DNA of 7,373 bases from Flavobacteriales bacterium (GCA_027488055.1 JAIYCK010000197.1:1-7373); one strand, 5' to 3'; shown: positions 1 through 6,478, counted from the first letter of the stretch. The notes: a model not told the origin generated them from the sequence alone. Numbers and translations: made by a program.

Positions 1-1
1 A

Positions 2-1321
2 GGATTAAGTGCACTGGAGCATCATCCTGAGCGCAGTTCCATCTTATCTGGACAGAAAAAGTTGGACGGAAGTCGCCCCTTTGCGCAGGCCTATGCCGGG
101 CATCAATTTGGACATTTTACAATCTTGGGAGATGGCAGGGCCTTGGTGCTGGGAGAGTGGAGAGATCCTCAAGGCCAACGATGGGACATTCAGCTCAAAG
201 GGTCGGGTCCAACCGCTTATTCCCGCAGAGGTGATGGACTCGCCACCACTTCGGCCATGTTGCGCGAATATTTGATCAGTGAATGCATGGCCGGACTGGG
301 CATTGCCACCTCGCGCAGTCTCTCGGTGGTGGATACAGGATTGCCTGTTTTTCGCGAATTCGAGCACAAGGGCGCGGTGCTTGCACGCATTGCCAAAAGT
401 CACATCCGCGTGGGAACCTTTGAATATGTAGCTCAATTGCATGACATTAAAGCGCTCCGCGAATTTACTGACTATGTAGTCGCAAGGCATTATCCCGAAG
501 CCTTGGATGCCGTTCACCCAACGATGTATTTTCTCCAGACGGTGATTGCACAGCAGGTGGATCTCATCGTCCAATGGATGCGTGTAGGTTTTATTCATGG
601 CGTCATGAATACCGACAATATGAGTATTGCAGGCGAAACCATTGACTATGGACCTTGTGCTTTTATGGATGCGTTTGATTGGGGAACAGTTTTCAGTTCC
701 ATCGATCGCCAAGGCAGATATGCCTTTGGAAGACAAGCTCCCATCGCCCAATGGAACTTGGCTTGTTTGGCATCCGCTCTGCTGCCGTTATTGCACGAAG
801 ATCAGGAGCAAGCGGTCCGAATGGCGCAAGAGTGCATCAATGGTTTTGTGCCCTTATATGAAAAAGCATTTGCCGATATGATGCGTCAAAAGCTAGGATT
901 CACAAAGCATGTGCAAGGCGATTTGGCTTTTATTGATGAATTGACAGCGTGGATGCAAAGTCACGAAGCAGACTATACCCATACATTCTTAGCGCTGGAA
1001 TCTATTGATTTCCGAAAGACCGAAATCTTTATGTCGCCCGCATTTGATGCATTGATCCAAGAGCACCATAAACTGCTCACATTGGCAGGAATCACAGCTG
1101 AAGAAAGCCAGGCTTGCATGCGCAAGGTAAATCCCTATTTCATTCCCCGCAATGCATTGGTGGAGCAAGCCTTGCATGCAGCAAGTACCTCTAACGATTA
1201 TACCTTGTTCCATCAGTTGCTCACGGCAGGCCAACAACCCTACCGGATGATCCCAGATCAAGTAGAAATGTATAAAGCACCCGAACATCGGGCTTCCTAT
1301 CAAACTTTTTGTGGCACCTAA
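2..1321 (+). CDS. selO: SelO/YdiU-family protein adenylyltransferase (5' end outside window)
   Basis: SelO is a pseudokinase-fold enzyme that transfers AMP from ATP to Ser/Thr/Tyr of target proteins, linked in E. coli to redox stress. The frame is open from position 2 to the TAA at 1319-1321, giving 439 residues. The family is about 480-520 aa, so roughly 50-60 N-terminal residues lie upstream; the TTG at 62 is an internal Leu, not a start. Visible motifs, by residue of the fragment, are AYAGHQFG (30-37), LGDGR (42-46), KGSGPTAYSRRGDG with the nucleotide-binding Lys, HGVMNTDNMS (199-208) and DYGP (215-218) with the metal-binding Asp/Asn, and QGRYAF. The C-terminus reads TFCGT, with Cys third from the end, the position of selenocysteine in animal SelO. 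The Cys that pairs with it in E. coli is Phe here. It is followed by csaA on the same strand. The family assignment is secure; the targets are unknown. Confidence 0.96.
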   Translation, partial: GLSALEHHPERSSILSGQKKLDGSRPFAQAYAGHQFGHFTILGDGRALVLGEWRDPQGQRWDIQLKGSGPTAYSRRGDGLATTSAMLREYLISECMAGLGIATSRSLSVVDTGLPVFREFEHKGAVLARIAKSHIRVGTFEYVAQLHDIKALREFTDYVVARHYPEALDAVHPTMYFLQTVIAQQVDLIVQWMRVGFIHGVMNTDNMSIAGETIDYGPCAFMDAFDWGTVFSSIDRQGRYAFGRQAPIAQWNLACLASALLPLLHEDQEQAVRMAQECINGFVPLYEKAFADMMRQKLGFTKHVQGDLAFIDELTAWMQSHEADYTHTFLALESIDFRKTEIFMSPAFDALIQEHHKLLTLAGITAEESQACMRKVNPYFIPRNALVEQALHAASTSNDYTLFHQLLTAGQQPYRMIPDQVEMYKAPEHRASYQTFCGT

Positions 1322-1333
1322 AACAGATTCAAT

Positions 1334-1669
1334 TTGAAGCACATTACATGGGAGCAATTTGAGAAAATTGATATCCGAAGTGGAACGATCATCGATGCCC
1401 TTGAATTTCCAGAAGCACGCAAACCTGCGTACAAATTACGGATTGATTTCGGTGATGGAATCGGTATCTTGAAAAGCAGTGCGCAGATCACAGCGCTTTA
1501 CACCCCCAGCGACCTCATTGGCAAACAGATCATTGCGGTGGTGAATTTCCCTCCTAAACAAATCGGACCATGGGTAAGTGAATGCTTGGTGCTCGGACTC
1601 GAAGGCAGCGCTGGCATTGTGCTTTTGCGACCTGACACCCCTGTGTCGAATGGTCAAAAAATGCATTGA
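1334..1669 (+). CDS. csaA: CsaA-like tRNA-binding domain protein
   Basis: This 111-aa protein matches the CsaA family along its whole length. CsaA is a homodimeric OB-fold protein related to the C-terminal tRNA-binding domain of methionyl-tRNA synthetase; the Bacillus protein has been described as an export-related chaperone. Diagnostic stretches are FEKIDIRSGTI (residues 9-19), EFPEARKPAYKL, SSAQIT, VNFPPKQIGPWVSECLVLG and the C-terminal PDTPVSNGQK. The start is the TTG at 1334: the frame is closed upstream by the selO stop itself, there is no in-frame ATG or GTG before the conserved region, and the TTG gives the usual family length of about 110 aa. No Shine-Dalgarno is visible. It lies 12 nt after selO and in the same reading frame, so it is probably co-transcribed and perhaps translated by re-initiation. 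It converges on the lipoprotein gene with a 7-nt gap. The cellular role in this organism is inferred only from the family. Confidence 0.93.
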   Translation: MKHITWEQFEKIDIRSGTIIDALEFPEARKPAYKLRIDFGDGIGILKSSAQITALYTPSDLIGKQIIAVVNFPPKQIGPWVSECLVLGLEGSAGIVLLRPDTPVSNGQKMH

Positions 1670-1676
1670 AGCACGT

Positions 1677-2225
1677 TTATTTAGGCATCAAGGATTTGAC
1701 CATTTTAGCTAGGTCGTCCTTGTATTGTTCTTTGCGGTCGGCCAAGGTCCATGCGATGATTTGGTAGTAAGTTGAATCATTGCGAACAATGCCAAATTCA
1801 TAGTAAGCATCAAATGTATCCAAGGTTGCAACGCTATTGAAAGTGTGTCGTTCGACGTTGCCTTCTTTCTGAATTTGTCGCTCGCTGATGCTCACCAACG
1901 ACGAATCCATGTTCAACTTGAATTCCTCATAAATCAAATCAGAATATCCCTGCATGGTGGGAGGATAACCCAAGGAGGTATCCGCAAAGGCCGTTTCGAA
2001 GTCGATGGCAGGCTCTTCGAGTACAACGATGTATACTTCTTTTTCAATATTGGCGTATTGCAGATTGGCCTCTTCATGCAGGTCCGTTTGTGGTGTCATG
2101 TAATCAGGCAACATGATGGTATACGAATCCTTCTCCATTTTTACCCAATTGGTGCGTTGAAATGGATTGCAGCCGGCCATAAGGCATATGACAAGCGCTG
2201 CAGCTATGAAGTGAAAATTTTTCAT
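1677..2225 (-). CDS. Putative lipoprotein of unknown function
   Basis: This 182-aa protein has a lipoprotein-type signal: MKNF, a hydrophobic run (residues 5-17), then LMAGC with Cys19 as the predicted lipidation site. The frame could extend 17 codons upstream to 2276, but the ATG at 2225 places the signal peptide at the true N-terminus and leaves room for a promoter. The mature part is soluble and acidic: a W-x-K segment, DSYTIMLPDYMTPQTDLHEE (residues 34-53), then LQYANIEKEVYIVVLEE, and a C-terminal YYEFGIVRNDSTYYQIIAW stretch followed by a charged helix ending MVKSLMPK. The alternating beta pattern with a terminal helix recalls PsbP-like or DUF-type periplasmic domains, but this is an impression only. 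Similar small lipoproteins occur across Bacteroidota without assigned function. It lies alone on the minus strand, convergent with csaA and divergent from the MFS gene. It is probably anchored in the outer or inner membrane facing the periplasm. Confidence 0.85.
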   Translation of the reverse strand: MKNFHFIAAALVICLMAGCNPFQRTNWVKMEKDSYTIMLPDYMTPQTDLHEEANLQYANIEKEVYIVVLEEPAIDFETAFADTSLGYPPTMQGYSDLIYEEFKLNMDSSLVSISERQIQKEGNVERHTFNSVATLDTFDAYYEFGIVRNDSTYYQIIAWTLADRKEQYKDDLAKMVKSLMPK

Positions 2226-2243
2226 AAGAATAATGTTGATTTG

Positions 2244-2277
2244 CAAGTATAGGACGATTGTTCCTTTAATTCGCAAA
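2244..2277 (-). promoter_or_regulatory. Candidate Bacteroidota-type promoter for the lipoprotein gene
   Basis: Read on the minus strand, TATACTTG (2251-2244) matches 7 of 8 positions of the Bacteroidota -7 box TAnnTTTG. A TTTG (2277-2274) lies 22 nt upstream, at the loose end of the reported -33 spacing. The 5' leader to the ATG at 2225 would be very short, about 10-15 nt. The 66-bp gap is shared with the divergent MFS gene, for which I found only a poorer plus-strand match (TAATGTTG, 2231-2238, without a -33 box). This is motif matching only. Confidence 0.35.
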
Positions 2278-2291
2278 CCAATTCATAAACT

Positions 2292-3512
2292 ATGAAGGCA
2301 CCCAAAACAGCTGGTATCAATTTTATTCTCGTGACAGTGCTCATTGATGCGATCAGTTTTGGCATTGTGATTCCAGTATTTCCCGAACTCATCAAGACCA
2401 TGCAGGGTTGCAACGATGGGCAAGCGGCGGTGATCACGAGCTGGATGATGGCCAGCTTTGCGATTGCTCAATTTATATTTTCGCCTGTACAAGGCAGTCT
2501 AAGCGATCGATTTGGCCGTAGGCCCATCTTGTTGGCCTCTTTATTCGGCTTTGGGCTTGATTACTTATTGCTTGCCTTTGCTCCAAGCATTGGTTGGCTG
2601 TTTGCAGGCCGCATCATTGCAGGCATTTTGGGCGCTAGTTACACCACGGCATTGGCTTATGTGGCTGATGTAAGCACTGACGAAGACAAGGCAAAAAATT
2701 ACGGTAAACTTGGAGCAGCCTTTGGACTTGGATTCATTCTAGGTCCGGGCATTGGCGGCCTGCTTGGCGAGATGCATCTCAAGTTGCCATTTATCGTTTG
2801 CGCCATTTTGTCTTTGGTCAATTGGTTGTACGGGTTGTTTATTCTTCCTGAGTCTCACAAACCAGAGAATGTGATGCGGTTTGAGAAAAAATCTTTCATC
2901 CCGGGGATTTCATTGGTTCAGGCTATTCAATACAAAAAAATTCTAGGCTTGATGCTGAGCTTCTTCCTACTCTACTTGGCAGCGCAAGCGGTTATGACCA
3001 ATTGGTCTTTCTACACCATTCATAAATTCCAATGGGGTACTACCCAGATTGGGATCTCAATCACCGTGGTTGGTTTGATGGTTGCCTTTGTGCAAGGCTT
3101 TTTGGTGCGTAAAGTCAATCCTATTTTGGGTAATCACCGTTCGGTCACCGTTGGCTTGTTGCTGTATGCAGCTGGGATGCTGGGCTTTGGGCTTGCACCC
3201 AGCGGCTTTATTATGATTATAGCGATCATACCCTATTGCTTGGGTGGCATCAACGGACCAGCCATGCAAGCCATGATGAGCAACAATGTGTCGGACAATG
3301 AGCAAGGTAAATTGCAGGGAGTGATCACGAGCTTGCAGAGTCTTACCTCTATTTTCGGACCTCTGTTGATGGGCGGGATATTCGAGTACTTCACAGCAGA
3401 AGGCCACATTTACTTCCCAGGAGCTGCTTTCATTACGGGCGCTGCGCTGATACTTGCGGCCTGGATCATCGCATTGGTGAGCATGAAAAAGCAGGGGATC
3501 TACCGCGCTTAA
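2292..3512 (+). CDS. MFS transporter, TCR/Tet (DHA1-like) family
   Basis: This 406-aa protein has about 12 hydrophobic membrane segments and very short N- and C-terminal tails, the size of TetA-type drug:H+ antiporters. Motifs seen: the TM1 motif LIDAISFGIVIPVFP with Asp19 (residues 18-31); motif A GSLSDRFGRRP (68-78) in loop 2-3; LDYLLLAF (89-96), also found in TetA; motif B GRIIAGILGA with Arg107; the antiporter motif C GFILGPGIGG (147-156); and NEQGKLQG (336-343) in the second half, typical of this subfamily. A basic central loop (about 186-215) separates the two six-helix halves. The protein should export small molecules across the inner membrane in exchange for protons. Substrate cannot be read from sequence, and chromosomal TCR/Tet homologues are common in Bacteroidota without conferring tetracycline resistance. 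The start is ATG at 2292 with no Shine-Dalgarno. No TetR-like regulator is adjacent. Its stop overlaps the phoH stop. Confidence 0.93.
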   Translation: MKAPKTAGINFILVTVLIDAISFGIVIPVFPELIKTMQGCNDGQAAVITSWMMASFAIAQFIFSPVQGSLSDRFGRRPILLASLFGFGLDYLLLAFAPSIGWLFAGRIIAGILGASYTTALAYVADVSTDEDKAKNYGKLGAAFGLGFILGPGIGGLLGEMHLKLPFIVCAILSLVNWLYGLFILPESHKPENVMRFEKKSFIPGISLVQAIQYKKILGLMLSFFLLYLAAQAVMTNWSFYTIHKFQWGTTQIGISITVVGLMVAFVQGFLVRKVNPILGNHRSVTVGLLLYAAGMLGFGLAPSGFIMIIAIIPYCLGGINGPAMQAMMSNNVSDNEQGKLQGVITSLQSLTSIFGPLLMGGIFEYFTAEGHIYFPGAAFITGAALILAAWIIALVSMKKQGIYRA

Positions 3513-4492
3513 GTCGTAGCGTTGGATGATCCGCGTTGCTCTGATTTTCCCTCGGCTTTCTCAAATGCTTCGAGTATACGTCGTACCAATCGATGACGCA
3601 CCACGTCGCTGCCAGTCAATTCAATGACTGCTATGCCTTCGATATCGCGCACCATTTCCACCGCACGCAACAATCCGCTTGGTTGATTGCGAGGCAAATC
3701 CACCTGTGTGGCATCGCCTGTAATTATAAATTTGGCCTGTTGGCCCATGCGCGTCAAAAACATTTTCATCTGACCCACCGTGGCATTTTGCGCCTCATCG
3801 AGAATGACAAAAGCCTTGTCCAATGTGCGGCCACGCATGAAAGCGAGTGGCGCTATTTCAATCACTCCTTTTTCTAGGTAGTCTGCTAGCTTATCATATG
3901 GGATCATATCCATCAATGCATCGTAGAGTGGCTGCATATACGGATCCAATTTCTCTTTGAGATCACCGGGTAAGAACCCTAGATTTTCACCTGCCTCTAC
4001 CGCTGGGCGTGTCAATATGATGCGTTTTACATGCTTCTCCTTCAGCGCTCTGACGGCCAATGCGACAGCGGTATAGGTCTTACCACTTCCTGCTGGACCA
4101 ATCGCAAAAACCATATCGTTTAATTCACTGGCTTCTACCAATCGCTTCTGATTCGGCGTGCGAGCTGTTACGCGTGTTCCACCGTTGCCATATACCAAGA
4201 CATTGTCTTCGGTCTTCAAATTCTGCACTTCCTCTGCTGCATTGCCTTCTAGCATGCGCTCCAGCATGTTCATGGGCAGGCTTCGGTACTTTTCAAGATA
4301 GTCGAAAACGTGATTGAGTTTGGCTTCCAAGCGATCCATTTCCTCGTCATCGCCTTGCACTCGTATCGTGTTTCCCCGAGCGCTGATGCGCAACTTGGGA
4401 TATTTACTTTGAATAAGTTTGAATTTGTTATTGGAAGCACCAAAAAATTCGAGGTGATCCATGTCTGGCAGAATGATCTCTTTTTCGTTCAA
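3509..4492 (-). CDS. phoH: PhoH-family ATPase (PhoH/PhoL)
   Basis: This 327-aa cytoplasmic P-loop NTPase has the usual PhoH/YbeZ length. The N-terminal part (about 1-75) is a KH-like nucleic-acid-binding region, including PKLRISARGNTIRVQGD. The ATPase domain has Walker A GPAGSGKT (132-139), TRPAVEAGE (161-169), the helix LDPYMQPLYD, Walker B VILDEAQN (229-236), GDATQVDLP (259-267) and a C-terminal VRHRLVRRI arginine motif. The family is implicated in RNA metabolism, and in many bacteria it sits next to ybeY; no ybeY is present here. The start is TTG at 4492: the frame meets a stop (TGA, 4525-4523) just upstream with no ATG or GTG between. The TTG yields an N-terminus (MNEKEIIL...FFG) like that of Bacteroidota homologues, whereas the internal ATG at 4462 would remove ten of those residues. 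It is convergent with the MFS gene and divergent from the DUF62 operon. The precise role is unknown. Confidence 0.96.
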   Translation of the reverse strand: MNEKEIILPDMDHLEFFGASNNKFKLIQSKYPKLRISARGNTIRVQGDDEEMDRLEAKLNHVFDYLEKYRSLPMNMLERMLEGNAAEEVQNLKTEDNVLVYGNGGTRVTARTPNQKRLVEASELNDMVFAIGPAGSGKTYTAVALAVRALKEKHVKRIILTRPAVEAGENLGFLPGDLKEKLDPYMQPLYDALMDMIPYDKLADYLEKGVIEIAPLAFMRGRTLDKAFVILDEAQNATVGQMKMFLTRMGQQAKFIITGDATQVDLPRNQPSGLLRAVEMVRDIEGIAVIELTGSDVVRHRLVRRILEAFEKAEGKSEQRGSSNATT

Positions 4493-4640
4493 AGGTTCTA
4501 TAGCATTTTTTAGATAATACCGTCAAAAGTTCTCAAATCAGACGTTTGATAACTCTCTATCGATGCCATAAACTTACAAGGATTGCCGCTTCATATTTAC
4601 ATATCCAAATAAAAAGTAATTCACAAGTTCAACCCATTCA
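4493..4640. promoter_or_regulatory. Divergent intergenic region between phoH and the DUF62-gldF operon
   Basis: These 148 bp are AT-rich, carry no plausible gene and must hold the start signals for both directions. On the plus strand a TTTG (4545-4548) is followed 20 nt later by TAAACTTA (4569-4576), a 6-of-8 match to the Bacteroidota -7 box with good spacing, leaving a leader of about 60 nt before the GTG at 4641. On the minus strand AACTTTTG (4531-4524) matches 7 of 8 -7 positions about 30 nt before the phoH TTG, but has no clear -33 box. Both sets touch the inverted repeat at 4528-4554. No Shine-Dalgarno precedes either gene. Box assignments are weak. Confidence 0.35.
4528..4554. repeat. 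Imperfect 27-bp inverted repeat (candidate operator)
   Basis: The arms AGTTCTCAAA (4528-4537) and TTTGATAACT (4545-4554) are reverse complements at 9 of 10 positions, around a 7-nt spacer. The centre is about 50 bp from the phoH start and 100 bp from the DUF62 start, and the repeat overlaps the candidate promoter boxes of both. That position suits a repressor site controlling both directions. It has no T-run on either side typical of a terminator. In transcribed RNA it could also form a 5'-leader hairpin. The pairing is directly visible; the function is inferred. Confidence 0.45.
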
Positions 4641-5450
4641 GTGGCTGTCATTACGCTTATATCTGATCTTGGTCACAAGGACTTCTATGTGGCCTCTGTA
4701 AAGGCTGCGATTTACGCGCAGGCTCCAGATGCAGCCATTGTGGATATCAGTCATCAGGTCACACCTTTTGATATCTACGAAGCGGCTTTTTTGCTCCGAA
4801 GTGTTTGGAAACAATTTCCAATAGGATCGGTCCATGTGATTGGAATCAATCCAGAACTCACATCAGAGCAATCTCACTTGGTCATTCAATATATGGGACA
4901 TTATTTCATCGGTGCTGACAACGGTGTATTCGGTCAGCTATTTGATGAGATTGTAGAGGATGTATTTGAGATCGAATTGCCACAAGGCAATGATTGGGTC
5001 TTCCCTATGAAAGGTGTTTTTGCAACATCTGCCGCTCACTTGAGCAAAGGCGGCAACCCTGAGATATTGGGCCGCCGTGCCAAGGGATATACGAGCACCA
5101 TGAAACAATTGCCGACGATCGAGCAAGACCAAATCATTGGCAAGGTGATTCACATCGATCATTATGGCAATGTGTATACATCGATCACTCAAACTGTATT
5201 TGAACAAGAACGCAAGGGAAGATCATACAGCATTGTGCTGAATCGCTCCCGTTGGAACATCAAGAAGATCAGCAGGTATTATCACGATGTCGTTGAAGGC
5301 GAGCGACTTGCTATGTGGGCTTCCAATGGACATCTTATGATTGCGCTCCACGGAGGAGTCTCTGGGCATGGCAATGGAGCCGCCGATTTATTTGGCCTTG
5401 AAAAAGGAAATGCAATACGTGTAGAATTTTATGGTAACTCGAATAGTTAA
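4641..5450 (+). CDS. SAM hydroxide adenosyltransferase (DUF62/chlorinase-fluorinase) family protein
   Basis: This 269-aa protein belongs to the DUF62 family, whose characterised members cleave S-adenosylmethionine with hydroxide, chloride or fluoride to a 5'-substituted adenosine plus methionine. Visible marks are the N-terminal ITLISDLGHKDFYV with Asp9 (SAM-ribose side), DAAIVDISHQV (30-40), FPIGSVHVIGINPE (59-72), FIGADNGVF (89-97), AAHLSKGG (131-138), VIHIDHYGNVYTS (169-181) and a C-terminal LFGLEKGNAIRVEF domain. The fold-level match is good. However, the usual DPGVGTxR motif reads NPELTSEQ and the HGRD motif reads PMKG, so the Asp/Arg/His triad known from the archaeal enzyme appears absent. 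Activity on SAM should therefore not be assumed. The start is GTG at 4641: the frame has a TAA at 4617-4619 and no other start between. It is the first gene of a plus-strand operon and overlaps the ABM gene by 20 nt, which suggests translational coupling. Confidence 0.88.
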   Translation: MAVITLISDLGHKDFYVASVKAAIYAQAPDAAIVDISHQVTPFDIYEAAFLLRSVWKQFPIGSVHVIGINPELTSEQSHLVIQYMGHYFIGADNGVFGQLFDEIVEDVFEIELPQGNDWVFPMKGVFATSAAHLSKGGNPEILGRRAKGYTSTMKQLPTIEQDQIIGKVIHIDHYGNVYTSITQTVFEQERKGRSYSIVLNRSRWNIKKISRYYHDVVEGERLAMWASNGHLMIALHGGVSGHGNGAADLFGLEKGNAIRVEFYGNSNS

Positions 5451-5727
5451 AATGTCTTTTAAATCCGAACATTGCGATGATTTCATCGCGCTGTTTGATC
5501 ATTACAAATCGCATATCCGATCTGCACAAGGATGCACTTATTTGAGTATGTGGCGATGCAAAGACGAACCCAATGTGTTTTTCACCTATAGTCATTGGAA
5601 CCAATCAGAAGATCTCGAAGCGTATCGCACCAGTGCTATCTTTGCAGAGGTCTGGCCGCTCACAAAGCGCATGTTTGATGCCGCTCCTGCCGCATGGACC
5701 AATGAAGTGCTTTTTGAATTGGTTTAA
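5431..5727 (+). CDS. ABM-domain protein (putative quinol monooxygenase-like)
   Basis: This 98-aa protein is a single antibiotic-biosynthesis-monooxygenase (ABM) domain of ferredoxin-like fold, normally a dimer. The pattern is beta strand VTRIVKMSF (2-10), helix about 12-30 (DDFIALFDHYKSHIRS), GCTYLSMWRC (34-43), the strand NVFFTYSHW (48-56), a helix SEDLEAYRTSAIF (59-71), and a C-terminal strand NEVLFELV. Many family members have His in the W-x(6-8)-L-x-x-H position; here it is Tyr65. Relatives include YgiN-type quinol monooxygenases and heme-degrading or purely structural proteins, so catalysis is uncertain. The ATG at 5431 lies inside the DUF62 gene; it is preferred over the ATG at 5452 because it keeps the first strand. 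It is followed 19 nt later by gldF. The reason for this linkage is not evident from sequence. Confidence 0.85.
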   Translation: MVTRIVKMSFKSEHCDDFIALFDHYKSHIRSAQGCTYLSMWRCKDEPNVFFTYSHWNQSEDLEAYRTSAIFAEVWPLTKRMFDAAPAAWTNEVLFELV

Positions 5728-5746
5728 ATTAATACCAACCGAATCT

Positions 5747-6478
5747 ATGTTTGCCCTCTATAAAAAAGAAATTCGAAGTTTTCTATCTTCCCTCATAGGC
5801 TATATCGTCATCGCAGTGTTCTTGCTTGTCATAGGCCTTTTCATGTGGATCTTCCCCGGCGAAAACAATGTGTTGGAAATGGGTTATGCTGATCTCAATA
5901 CCCTCTTTTACATTGCCCCGTGGGTCTTTATGTTCTTGATTCCGGCCATAACCATGCGCATGTTTGCTGAAGAAAAAAGAACGGGAACGCTGGAAATCAT
6001 TTTTACCAAACCCATCACCGACCTTCAAATCGTAAGTGCGAAATACCTCGCTGGTGTGACCTTGGTAGCCTTGACACTCCTGCCTACATTGGTGTATTAC
6101 ATCACTGTCTATTCGCTTGGCAGCCCTGTCGGGAACATCGATGCTGGTGGCACCATGGGATCTTATATCGGCTTATTGATGCTGGCCGCTTGTTATGTGG
6201 CCATTGGACTGTTTGCCTCAAGTATCACAAGCAATCAGATCGTTTCATTCCTTTTTGCGGCGATGATCAGCTTCTTCATGTATGCAGGTTTTGCCAGTTT
6301 GGGCGAATATAATTTACTTGGATCGGCAGACCATTTCATCAAACAATTGGGCATTGCCGAACATTATGATTCCATCAGCCGCGGCGTCATCGATTCCCGC
6401 GACATGGTCTATTTTATTGCAATTATTCTTGTTTTTATTCTGCTTACCAAAACCGTCATCAATAGCCGCAAATGGTAA
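5747..6478 (+). CDS. gldF: Gliding motility ABC transporter permease GldF
   Basis: GldF is the ABC-2-type membrane subunit of the GldA-GldF-GldG transporter required for gliding in Flavobacterium johnsoniae. The 243-aa product has the usual length and about six membrane segments (approximately 16-36, 52-72, 100-122, 136-158, 163-185, 219-237). Characteristic stretches are LYKKEIRSFLSSLIGY (4-19), IAPWVFMFLIPAITMRMFAEEKRTGTLEII (56-85, given here as the coupling-helix region with the EKxxGTLE motif), LLPTLVYY, SPVGNIDAGGTMGSY (126-140), SSITSNQIVSF and SISRGVIDSRDMVYF (209-223). The open frame extends upstream to 5573, but that part is antiphase sequence inside the ABM gene. The ATG at 5747 gives the standard N-terminus. 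The partner gldG, normally next, is not there; an HMG-CoA lyase gene follows after 21 nt. Confidence 0.92.
   Translation: MFALYKKEIRSFLSSLIGYIVIAVFLLVIGLFMWIFPGENNVLEMGYADLNTLFYIAPWVFMFLIPAITMRMFAEEKRTGTLEIIFTKPITDLQIVSAKYLAGVTLVALTLLPTLVYYITVYSLGSPVGNIDAGGTMGSYIGLLMLAACYVAIGLFASSITSNQIVSFLFAAMISFFMYAGFASLGEYNLLGSADHFIKQLGIAEHYDSISRGVIDSRDMVYFIAIILVFILLTKTVINSRKW

Noticed and set aside
44..751. 235-codon open frame on the minus strand
   Set aside because: It lies entirely antisense to the conserved selO coding region, its translation resembles no family I know, and selO motifs run continuously through the opposite strand. It is a long shadow frame.
989..1357. 122-codon minus-strand frame across the end of selO and the start of csaA
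   Set aside because: It is antisense to two recognised genes with no recognisable domain or start signals.
1661..1700. Possible bidirectional terminator between csaA and the lipoprotein gene
   Set aside because: The 7-nt gap and flanks contain only the ATGCAT palindrome and no stable stem followed by a T-run.
2226..2276. 17-residue upstream extension of the lipoprotein
   Set aside because: It would bury the lipoprotein signal behind a non-signal leader and remove most of the promoter space; the ATG at 2225 fits better.
2292..3512. Calling the MFS gene a tetracycline-resistance determinant
   Set aside because: TetA-like motifs are present, but there is no tetR-like regulator or mobile-element context, and TCR/Tet family members are common chromosomal exporters. 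Substrate specificity is not supported.
5573..5746. N-terminal extension of the gldF frame
   Set aside because: It overlaps the ABM gene in another frame and encodes no GldF-like residues; the ATG at 5747 begins the conserved N-terminus.
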